A DNA stretch of 64,000 nt from Liolophura sinensis (taxonomy: Eukaryota; Mollusca; Polyplacophora; Chitonida; Chitonidae). The stretch is from positions 18,109,570 to 18,173,569 of the forward strand of contig NC_088300.1 of NCBI RefSeq assembly GCF_032854445.1, given 5' to 3'. This document shows positions 37,650 through 49,600 of the stretch, piece after piece. Each line of letters opens with the position of its first letter. Within the stretch, counting starts at the first letter, position 1. Made by a program: the position numbers and the translations under genes. The notes below the pieces were generated by a model that saw only the letters and a program-made list of their open reading frames with translations, was not told where the DNA came from and searched no databases.

Positions 37650-37669
37650 ATGTTGGTTTCTCGGGCTGC
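37638..37669 (+). promoter_or_regulatory. Hairpin enclosing the MRPL4 start codon
   Basis: GCAGCCCAAGAAA, loop TGTTGG, then TTTCTCGGGCTGC form a 13-bp stem with a single mismatch. The A of the ATG (37,650) closes the stem and UG starts the loop. In mRNA this would place the initiation codon at the tip of a stable hairpin. Confidence 0.6.
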
Positions 37670-40600
37670 TTCGGCGCTTTTTCATAGCAATATTCCCGTG
37701 AAGAACATCTTTACAGCTTTCACACAGGCGGTAAGTAGATAGTAATGTTTTGGATTTTGACAGGTTTTATTATTTTGTCTATCCACATCTCTATCAATGA
37801 TACTATCATTGATTTCGTGAGCACAGCCACAACACTGTCAACACTCGCTTCACTTGATACATTCAGGGCTACATTCTACGATTGTAAAAATACCACACAT
37901 GCCTAGTCGATAATCCACCGTCGGAATCTCAACGTGTAGCTGATTTGACTAAACTTTTTGTTTCAGTGTTCTCTCCATTTGTCAGTCAGGAGACCTCAGG
38001 ATTTTGACAGGTTTGAGCCCTTTGATGGAAGAGGTACGGAAATAGAGTCATTGCTGGTGTTATAATGTTTATCCTGTTTGCAGTCCCTGGTTGAATTTTA
38101 CTTTTCATATTTTCTTAACAGTTACCTAACATGGGTCATTGTAGCTCTGTTCTGCCATAGTATTAAACTATTACATCGCTGGCATTTTTCTCAGTTGCCT
38201 GCCATTGTAAGATACCTTTTAATTTCTGTCTCTGATGGATTGAATGCGGGGTGGGGGGGGTGGGGCGGTGTGGAGGCAGCCGCCATGTTTGAATACGTAT
38301 GCCTCATTGAAAAATATGACCTAAAAAACTGATGTCTTTTCTGTTTATTGGGATTTAAAAGTGATTGTTGACATCACACATCTCAAATTATAATTAGTAT
38401 GTGATGTTAATTCTGTGAGAAAATTCTACTTTAAGAAGAAATTATGTCATTTTCATCAACTGACTGTAAATCTTGTACTTTGACTTGTATAGATTTGAAT
38501 TAAAATTTAAATTACACTTTTATATTCATCACGATATCCAGTGCAGTGACAGTGACATCATTGTGTGCAAAGATATTAGAGTTCATAATGGCATGGTGGT
38601 GTTTAATACAATGAAATCATATTCATAGGACATCATGATATTCGTTGGTAATGGCTGAGTTACATCATGATGTGACATTATGACACTGTGTGTCATTGTG
38701 TGACACACCATGCTGTCTAATGTTAGCGCTAAGTGTCTAGCATACAGTAACCCGCCATGATCCCAATGCTGTGACGGAGTGTGAGCTTATCAGGAATTGA
38801 AACTTTATTGCTAAATACACAATACATGATAATTTTCCTACCTTGATGAAGGTGTCTGTATTTGGTTTGGTGTTTTACGCCGTACTCAAGAATATTTCAC
38901 TTATACGACGGCGGCCAGCAGTATGGTGGGTGGAAACCGGGCAGAACCCAGGAGAAACCCACGACCATCCGCAGGTTGCTGTCATACCTTCCCACGTTCA
39001 CCATTGGTGAAAGGTATCTGTAGGTCAAAGGCTTGTTAATATGCTGATGCATATCACTAATCTGTCAGCTTTTAATAAACCATTGTGCATCAGTTAAAAT
39101 ACCCTAAATGACCATAAAGTTTATCCATGACTAATCTGACCATTTTTTCCTGATTCTGAGAGTTTGGTTACTTTTAGAAAGGTGTGCTAAGGGTTTGCTT
39201 GCTACATGGGATGATATTCCACTGGAAAATTTTAAATTTCAACACCAAAAGTAATATTTTGTGTCATTTATTTGCCTCTAAAAATACACTTTTGTGGACG
39301 AAACTTTAGGTCATTTAAGGTAAGTGAAAATTTCTGTAAAAATGAATGTTTTAATTCATAGGCTTGCCTGAAGATGGTGCTGTCATTCCAAGACAGCGAG
39401 CCGTACCGATCATTACATCTCGCAAGGTTGAATTCCCAGATCGCTACCGACCTAATAAGGTGGCCTGGTTAGAATCACTTAACACTGCAGAGGAGGAGAA
39501 ATTAGGCCTCGTTGATCTACACCCAGATGTCTTTGCTACATTTCCACGGTTTGTGAATAGAATTCTTGCTCTATTTTTCCATGTATCTAATGCTTATTTC
39601 TAGAAATAAAATTTACATATGTGTATAGAGAGTATGTTTACTCCTGGATTCAGCTGTAAAAATTTGGATAGAACCATTTCAGTGGCTATTTAAATCACCT
39701 ACGTGTATTGTTTAATATGCAAAAGGGGCTGGACTTTTAAAGTGGCCTTACAAGATGAGCATATGACAGCTACTGCAACATGTTACCCACAGTGCTGGTT
39801 ACTATCGAAATAACGTACATGCATCACTATAGTTTTTTCGTGAATTTTTGACCCAGAATTATTTTCTTGTGAATGTTTCATTTATATTTTAGCAAAAGGC
39901 ACACACATTTATCTGGAAATCCCACGTTCTCCAGTTTTGGCTAACCAGTCCTCAAAATGATTTGTTAGCATAGTCTATATTACCCCATAATTATAACCCT
40001 GAGCATTTCGGGTGGTAAGAAACACTGGATTGGTTATTAAAGCTTGGCTTTCAGCCAGTAGGTCTTGCAAGATTCTCAAACAGAGAATTCTCTAGTTCGC
40101 AGTGCTTTCATTGTTTTTAGAGCCTTTGTGGCAGTAAATTGATCAACATGTTCTGTGTTGTCTTGCCTGAAGTTCTCTGTTTTTGGAGTCTTGGTGGCAG
40201 TAAAGTGATCAGTGTGTCCTGTGTAGACTTGCTTGAAGATCTCTGCTTTTAGAGTCTTTGTGGCAGTAAAATGATGAACGTCTCCTATGTTGTTTTGCAT
40301 GAAGCTCTCTGTTTTTAGAGTCTTGGTGGCAGTAAAGTGATCAACATGTCCTGTGCTGTCTTGTAGGAAGTTCTCTGTTTTTAGAGTCTTTGTGGCAGTA
40401 AAGTGATCAACATGTCCTGTGCTGTCTTGTAGGAAGTTCTCTGTTTTTAGAGTCTTTGTGGCAGTAAAGTGATCAACATGTCCTGTGCTGTCTTGTAGGA
40501 AGTTCTCTGTTTTTAGAGTCTGTGTGGCAGTAAAGTGATCGTGTCCTGTGTTGTCTTGTAGGAAGTTCTCTGTTTTTAGAGTCTTTGTGGCAGTAAAGTG

Positions 40601-43600
40601 ATCACATGTCCCTGTGCTGTCTTGTAGGAAGTTCTCTGTTTTTAGAGTCTTTGTGGCAGTAAAGTGATCAACGTGTCCTGTGTTGTCTTGTAGGAAGTTC
40701 TCTGTTTTTAGAGTCCTTTGTGGCAGTAAAGTGATCAACATGTCCTGTGTTGTCTTGCAGGAAGTTCTCTGTTTTTAGAGTCTTTGTGGCAGTAAAGTGA
40801 TCAGTGTGTACTGTGTTGTCTTGCTTGAAGATCTCTGCTTGTAGAGTCTTTGTGGCAGTAAAATAATGAACGTTTGCATGAAGCTCTCTGTTTTTTAGAG
40901 TCTTGGTGGCAGTAAAGTGATCAAATGTCCTGTGTTGTCTTGCAGGAAGTTCTCTGTTTTTAGAGTCTTGGTGAAGTAAAATGATGAATGTCTCCTACAT
41001 TGTTTTGCATGAAGCCCTCTGTTTTTAGAGTCTTTGCGGCAGTAAATGATGAACGTCTCTTATATTGTCTGGCATGAAGTTCTCCATTTTTAGAGTCTTG
41101 GTGGCAGTAAAATGATCCACGTCTCTTATGTTGTCTGGCATGAAGTCCTCTGTTTTTAGAGTCTTGGTGGAAGTAAAGTGATGATTGTCTCCTGTGTTGT
41201 CTTGCATGAAGTTCACTGGAGATCCCTTGCCTTCAATCAGTGTAACATACATATTTGAGTATAGCACACAATTATAGCTGCTGTATAACAACAATCAAAT
41301 AAATGAATCAAGTGGTAGGAGAAAGTGAAATATGGTGCATGTAGCACATGGGCTGATCTGTTTATCAAGGGCTGTAACTGTGTATAGAATGCCAGGGTGT
41401 TTCAAATCTCACACCTTCCCTTTTTTATTGCAGCATTGATGTTCTTCATCAGAATGTCACATGGCAGTCACTCTATAAGAAGATTGTAAGTGAATTTTAA
41501 AGGACAAGACAAATAAATTATGTTAAACAGCAAGATAGAAAGTGGTACCTTGGAAAATAATTTTAATCCTTAAATTAAATATTATTTACTTGAAGATGAC
41601 TAATGTTAGACATGTTGATGATGTTGTCAACTCAAAAAGATCCTAAAAACAAAAGATGAATTTAGTGCCATGTACCAAAATAAATAATCCTTTCTTGACC
41701 ATTAGCATTCAAAATTGTATATGCACTCTATGCCTGTGTATCAGTATCATGGATTTTTAGTTAGCATGCATGTGGTATGTTGTATTTGTATCTTACCTTC
41801 TTGACAGGACTATAAAAGAGTCCCGACAAGAGCGGAGATGAGGGGAGGGGGACGGAAACCGTGGCCACAGAAAGGGACTGGACGGGCTCGACACGGGAGT
41901 ATCCGCTCTCCTATCTTTAAGAAGGGTATATATGAAATGCTTTTACTGTGTGCTATTTAAACATCCTGGTTTATGAAATGGGAGTTTATGAAATTGCTGG
42001 GATGAAACATTGCTCTTGGTCTCGGCTCGATCACCAGGCTGGTCAGGTATGTGGCTTTCCAGCGTTGCCATTTTCTGATGAACATGACATGAGTAAAAAG
42101 ATTGTTAGTAATTATTGTAAGTACATTGTTAGACATAATTTCAAATGAAATAAATGTAATGAAATGCTTATGAACTTGGATTTAAAGTTTCCATTTATGA
42201 AAGGATAATTTTTTATCAGATAACTGATGACTTAAGAAATGTACTAAATTTCCAGTTGTATGTGTGTCCAGAACATGTTCATGTGCTAACATGCACATAC
42301 AATATGTAATATTATCATTAGGACTAAAGGGCACCCATGTTCGCATGGTTAGGAGGGTAGCACAACACATTCTTCAATTAGGAGCAACTCATCAGTGGTG
42401 GTCTCAAGTACAGCATAAAACACCAATCAGATAAGTAAATCACCAGTGTGGTTGCTGTCAGTTCAATGCCAGCTCACACTGACTTAATTCGATTCATGTC
42501 CTACATGAGAAGATCTGCCAGTGGCCTGCAGATGGTTATGAGTGTCCCCCACACTCATTCCTTCCAACATAATGCTGGCAGTCATCGTATAAATGAAATA
42601 TTCTTAACACCAATCAGATAAATAATGAAATAAATCATATGGACTACTGGTATGTTGGTTACAGGGGGTGCTGCTCACGGTCCAAGAGGTCCCAAAAGTT
42701 ACTTTTATATGTTGGCAAAGACAACCAGGGCGCTTGGTTTGCGGGTGGCATTATCTGTCAAATTGGCACAGGTATGTTTAGTTAATAAATAATCTAATGG
42801 CAATAGAAGCACATTAATAAAGAGCTTAACCAGTTTGAGTTGACTTAGAGTTTGATAATCCTGGAACTTCCTCATATAACACCCAGCATAAAGGATGAGG
42901 TGTCCAGATGCAGTGCTAAGGTCGGGTGTCATGTCTGGTGCCTTCTCCATGACAGTCCAGTGAAGCAGCAATGTCAAAAAAAAAAAACAAAAAAAAATTC
43001 AAGATTTTAGGGGAAAGAGTGTATCTAATTATGTCACATTTGCACTGATTTGATTGTGCAATGTTGACTGCATGTTACAGTAGCCATTTGCAATGGACAA
43101 ACTGTTCAGTTAGTGAATAAAAAAATTCAAGTAACCTATCATCTGACTGTCCATTTATATCTGATCTTTATGTATGTTCCCAGGGAGATTTACACATAGT
43201 AGACTCATTTGACATCCCCAGTGATCAGCCAGAGGTGAGTACAACTAGCATTCTATCCAGGTCTGTTTTATCTGCCTGGAGTAAGACGAAGGATCTTAAG
43301 AAGTGCTACACCTACATGGTCTCTTCATTGTGAGAGTACATGAAGCAAAAAGGTCGTTTATGTTGAGTATCAAGTTTTCTGCATGTAATTGTCCTCTGTC
43401 TACTTAGGCAGCAGATAATAATAATAATGATAATAATGATAATAATAAAAAGCACTCTGAGTTAATGGCAAGATCAAAGTGCCTGTGAGAAAGTGACTGA
43501 AAAAATGGTGACATATTATGATAATTTCAGTCAAATATACGAAGCAACTGAAACCCCAGTCCATTCCATTCCATGGGAATAAATAAAGTCACTAAATGGA

Positions 43601-46600
43601 GATATGGGGCCCAAGGGATGGTGTGACACATTCAGTGTGTCTTGATAAATAGCGACAAATACATAGTTGAATGAAACAAATAAGGATGTCCAAATGTTTT
43701 AAATGTCACACCTGACAAACTCAAGTCCTTGAACTTAATGTATTGAGAGAAGCATATCTTTTAACTCCTGGGTGAAGAGTACAGATATTTGTACAAAAAA
43801 GGGACAGTAACATATTTGCCCTTCAGTTACTTGGAGCTCACTTTTTGTTTCTTTTTGGCAAGATTTACTTCCCTTAGCCCAGGGCTGGTGAAAAAACAGC
43901 AATATTTTGGGGTTCTGTATTTAAGCAGTATATTAGTAGCATATATGTGGTATAAGGCTAGCAGCAGGTACTTGATGCTTTGACAGTCTATTTTATATTC
44001 TCAAGTAGTTATGAATGAAATCAAGGGAGTATTGAGCTTTCACTTGTTTAGAAATTTTTCTCGTGCATACTATGTGATATGTATGGTACATCAGACTTAC
44101 CGGTGCAACTGGCTGCTTAATTCAAAGTCCCATTGATTTTAAGCAGTTTGAATAAATGTTGAATTTGGTGTACAAATTTATTTTTTAACTTGTATGCTGT
44201 ATTTCTAGTTTGAGTCACATTGATGTTGCAGTACATGGAATCTTTAGCTGAATCTCGGAAGTGGGGCGTTTCTGTACTGTTCATAGATGAGTAAGTTCAG
44301 ACAGCTTTTCACAGCGCTGATCATCTCTTGATGACACTATGCACCTACATCCCTCTAAACTGATGACCTAACCATTCCTTGCAAAAGAAGACAAATTTAT
44401 GTCCTTTCTGATTTTGACATCAAAGCAGTAATATTTTTATGTCATGTCAGGTATACCTGTGTTCATAAAAGTGAATGAAAGATTTTGTATTTGATGGAAA
44501 AGATGGGGATTTAAAGTTCTTTCAAATTTATTTTATTTGTTGATTTGATTGGTATTTTACGCCATGCTCAAGAATATTTCACTTTATAAGACAGCAGCCA
44601 GCATTATGGTGAAAGGAAACTGTGCAGAGACCTTGCAATATACATGTAGTGTAATGTATGTCTGATTTAAAGGTTTCCTTCCACCATGATGCTGGCTACT
44701 GTTGTATAAGAGAAATATTTTTGAGTGCAGTATGCATGTCTGATTTAAAAGAACTTCTCTATGTCGTTTCCATCGTCTTTTACAACAGCAGCCAGCATTA
44801 TGTTGGAAGGAAACCGGGTAGAGCAGTTCCTTTATATCAGATATATATTACTCTATATTTCCTTAGTTATACATGTAAATTGAGGATTCTTTTAAGTTAT
44901 GTTTGAATATGTGAGTATGTCATTTGATTCTTGCCGTTTATGTTAACAGCACTGACATAATGCCAAGAAACATCAGCCTGTCTCTGAACAAAATACCAAG
45001 TTTTAACCTGATGCCAGTCTATGGTACGTCATTCACTGTTGTTTTCCTTTTTTGTTACATTAAAGATATAGATGGAGAGCATCAGTGCATACTTTTAATT
45101 TATTATATCTGTTCTCTTTGATCTGTAGTATTACATGTAAGTGTGCTGTGTAGATATGAATATAGGTATGTGTATGTATGAATGCGTGCAGCATGCTCCT
45201 ATGTTTGTGGATCTAACCTGGGACAGGCTGGAATGTGGCTATGCCCTCATCTGTGCAGCTCTATGTGTTGACATTATGCTGTATTTGTGTAGATTACTCT
45301 AAATATTTTAAATGACCGTAAATTTCGTCCATGACTGACTTGCACATTTTCTTCTGATTCTCAGAGTTCTGTTGATTTTAGAAAGGTTTTTGAGGTTAGC
45401 TTTGAACATGGGATGATATTCAACTGGAAAATTTTAAGTTTCATTGCAAGAAAAAAGATATTTTGTAACATGTATTTGCCTCTAAAAATGCACTTTTGTG
45501 GACGAAATTTGAGGTCATTTATGGTATATGCACTGTATGCTATATTTTGTGCGAGACAGAAGGCTGTACTGTTGACTTCGTTTTGTGCATATAGGGTGTG
45601 TTCTAGCATGTACTCTCTGCTTTATTACGGGTATGTATGGTGTGTTCTATACACTTAATAATAGTGCTCTGATGTGCTGTGTGTATGCCCTAGTTTGTGC
45701 CAGTCAGAGCATGTACTCTCTGCTTTATTCTGGGTATGTATGGTGTGTTCTATACACTTTATAATAGTGCTCTGATGTGCTGTCTGTATGCCCTGGTTTG
45801 TGCCAGTCAGAGCATGTACTCTCTGCTTTATTCTGGGTATGTATGGTGTGATCTATACACTTTATAATAGTGCTCTGATATGCTGTGTGTATGCCCTGGT
45901 TGTGCCAGTCAGAGCTTGTACTCTCTGCTTTATTCTGGGTAAGTATGGTGTGATCTATACACTTTATAATAGTGCTCTGATGTGCTGTCTGTATGCCCTG
46001 GTTTGTGCCAGTCAGAGCATGTTCTCTCTGCTTTATTCTGGGTATGTATGGTGTGATCTATACACTTTATAATAGTGCTCTGATGTGATGTCTATATGCC
46101 CTGGTTGTGCCAGTCAGAGCATGTACTCTCTGCTTTATTCTGGGTAAGTATGGTGTGTTCTATACACTTTATAATAGTGCTCTGATGTGCTGTCTGTATG
46201 CCCTAGTTTGTGCCAGTCAGAGCATGTACTCTCTGCTTTATTCTGGGTATGTATGATGTGTTCTATACACTTTATAATAGTGCTCTGATATGCTGTGTGT
46301 ATGCCCTGGTTGTGCCAGTCAGAGTATGTACTCTCTGCTTTATTCTGGGTAAGTATGGTGTGATCTATACACTTTATAATAGTGCTCTGATGTGCTGTCT
46401 GTATGCCCTGGTTTGTGCCAGTCAGAGCATGTACTCTCTGCTTTATTCTGGATATGTATGGTGTGATCTATACACTTTATAATAGTGCTCTGATGTGCTG
46501 TGTGTATGCCCTGGTTGTGCCAGTCAGAGCATGTACTCTCTGCTTTATTCTGGGTATGTATGGTGTGATCTATACACTTTATAATAGTGCTCTGATGTGC

Positions 46601-49600
46601 TGTCTGTATGCCCTGGTTTGTGCCAGTCAGAGCATGTACTCTCTGCTTTATTCTGGATATGTATGGTGTGTTCTATACACTTTATAATAGTGCTCTGATG
46701 TGCTGTCTGTATGCCCTGGTTTGTGCCAGTCAGAGCATATACTCTCTGCTTTATTCTGGGTATGTATGATGTGTTCTGTACACTTTATAATAGTGCTCTG
46801 ATGTGCTGTCTGTATGCCCTGGTTGTGCCAGTCAGAGCATGTACTCTCTGCTTTATTCTGGGTATGTATGGTGTGTTCTATACACTTTATAATAGTGCTC
46901 TGATGTGCTGTCTGTATGCCCTAGTTTGTGCCAGTCAGAGCATGTACTCTCTGCTTTATTCTGGGTATGTATGATGTGTTCTATACACTTTATAATAGTG
47001 CTCTGATGTGCTGTCTGTATGCCCTAGTTTGTGCCAGTCAGAGCATGTACTCTCTGCTTTATTCTGGGTATGTATGATGTGTTCTATACACTTTATAATA
47101 GTGCTCTGATGTGCTGTCTGTATGCCCTGGTTTGTGCCAGTCAGAGCATGTACTCTCTGCTTTATTCTGGGTATGTATGATGTGTTCTATACACTTTATA
47201 ATAGTGCTCTGATGTGCTGTGTGTATGCCCTAGTTTGTGCCAGTCAGAGCATGTACTCTCTGCTTTATTCTGGGTATGTATGATGTGTTCTATACACTTT
47301 ATAATAGTGCTCTGATGTGCTGTCTGTATGCCCTGGTTGTGCCAGTCAGAGCATGTACTCTCTCCTTTATTCTGGGTATGTATGATGTGTTCTATACACT
47401 TTATAATAGTGCTCTGATGTGCTGTGTGTATGCCCTGGTTGTGCCAGTCAGAGCATGTACTCTCTGCTTTATTCTGGGTAAGTATGATGTGTTCTATGCA
47501 CTTTATAATAGTGCTCTGATGTGCTGTGTGTATGCCCTGGTTGTGCCAGTCAGAGCATGTACTCTCTGCTTTATTCTGGGTATGTATGATGTGTTCTATA
47601 CACTTTATAATAGTGCTCTGATGTGCTGTGTGTATGCCCTGGTTGTGCCAGTCAGAGCATGTACTCTCTGCTTTATTCTGGGTATGTATGATGTGTTCTA
47701 TACACTTTATAATAGTGCTCTGATGTGCTGTGTGTATGCCCTGGTTGTGCCAGTCAGAGCATGTACTCTCTGCTTTATTCTGGGTAAGTATGGTGTGTTC
47801 TATACACTTTATAATAGTGCTCTGATGTGCTGTCTGTATGCCCTGGTTTGTGCCAGTCAGAGCATGTACTCTCTGCTTTATTCTGGGTATGTATGATGTG
47901 TTCTGTACACTTTATAATAGTGCTCTGATGTGCTGTGTGTATGCCCTGGTTGTGCCAGTCAGAGCATGTACTCTCTGCTTTCTTCTGGGTATGTATGGTG
48001 TGTTCTATACACTTTATAATAGTGCTCTGATGTGCTGTCTGTATGCCCTAGTTTGTGCCAGTCAGAGCATGTACTCTCTGCTTTATTCTGGGTATGTATG
48101 ATGTGTTCTATACACTTTATAATAGTGCTCTGATGTGCTGTCTGTATGCCCTAGTTTGTGCCAGTCAGAGCATGTACTCTCTGCTTTATTCTGGGTGTGT
48201 ATGGTGTGTTCTATACACTTTATAATAGTGCTCTGATGTGCTGTCTGTATGCCCTAGTTTGTGCCAGTCAGAGCATGTACTCTCTGCTTTATTCTGGGTA
48301 TGTATGGTGTGATCTATACACTTTATAATAGTGCTCTGATGTGCTGTCTGTATGCCCTAGTTTGTGCCAGTCAGAGCATGTACTCTCTGCTTTATTCTGG
48401 GTATGTATGGTGTGTTCTATACACTTTATAATAGTGCTCTGATGTGCTGTGTGTATGCCCTGGTTGTGCCAGTCAGAGCATGTACTCTCTGCTTTATTCT
48501 GGGTATGTATGATGTGTTCTATACACTTTATAATAGTGCTCTGATGTGCTGTCTGTATGCCCTAGTTTGTGCCAGTCAGAGCATGTACTCTCTGCTTTAT
48601 TCTGGGTATGTATGATGTGTTCTATACACTTTATAATAGTGCTCTGATGTGCTGTGTGTATGCCCTGGTTGTGCCAGTCAGAGCATGTACTCTCTGCTTT
48701 ATTCTGGGTATGTATGATGTGTTCTATACACTTTATAATAGTGCTCTGATGTGCTGTGTGTATGCCCTGGTTGTGCCAGTCAGAGCATGTACTCTCTGCT
48801 TTATTCTGGGTAAGTATGGTGTGTTCTATACACTTTATAATAGTGCTCTGATGTGCTGTGTGTATGCCCTGGTTTGTGCCAGTCAGAGCATGTACTCTCT
48901 GCTTTATTCTGGGTAAGTATGGTGTGTTCTATGCACTTTATAATAGTGCTCTGATGTGCTGTGTGTATGCCCTGGTTGTGCCAGTCAGAGCATGTACTCT
49001 CTGCTTTATTCTGGGTAAGTATGGTGTGTTCTATACACTTTATAATAGTGCTCTGATGTGCTGTGTGTATGCCCTGGTTTGTGCCAGTCAGAGCATGTAC
49101 TCTCTGCTTTATTCTGGGTAAGTATGGTGTGTTCTATGCACTTTATAATAGTGCTCTGATGTGCTGTGTGTATGCCCTGGTTGTGCCAGTCAGAGCATGT
49201 ACTCTCTGCTTTATTCTGGGTAAGTATGGTGTGTTCTATACACTTTATAATAGTGCTCTGATATGCTGTGTGTATGCCCTAGTTTGTGCCAGTCAGAGCA
49301 TGTACTCTCTGCTTTATTCTGGGTATGTATGATGTGTTCTATACACTTTATAATAGTGCTCTGATGTACTGTGTGTATGCTCTGGTTTCTGCCTTTGAAA
49401 AGATGTGTATGCTTTGTTTTGATGCTGGCTTGGGTATTTGCAGTACCTGCACTGTGATGTTTAGAAGCTTAGTCTATGTACATAAAGCAGTGCATCTAAA
49501 CATTGGGCCTTGCGTGTAGAAGTTTTTCCACTACATTACCTGACTGTACATACCCACCATAAACCTACATTGTACCAAAAATGCCCTGTAGTGGGAGTTA

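Noticed and set aside
40076-40741. 221-codon antisense protein
   Set aside because: Entirely within the 66-bp minisatellite with no non-repeat coding sequence and no homology I recognise.
47237-47896. 219-codon Cys-rich repeat protein
   Set aside because: The frame is open only because the 102-bp satellite unit lacks stops in it and is divisible by three. It lies wholly in MRPL4 intron 9, breaks wherever a 103-bp unit occurs, and has no domain.
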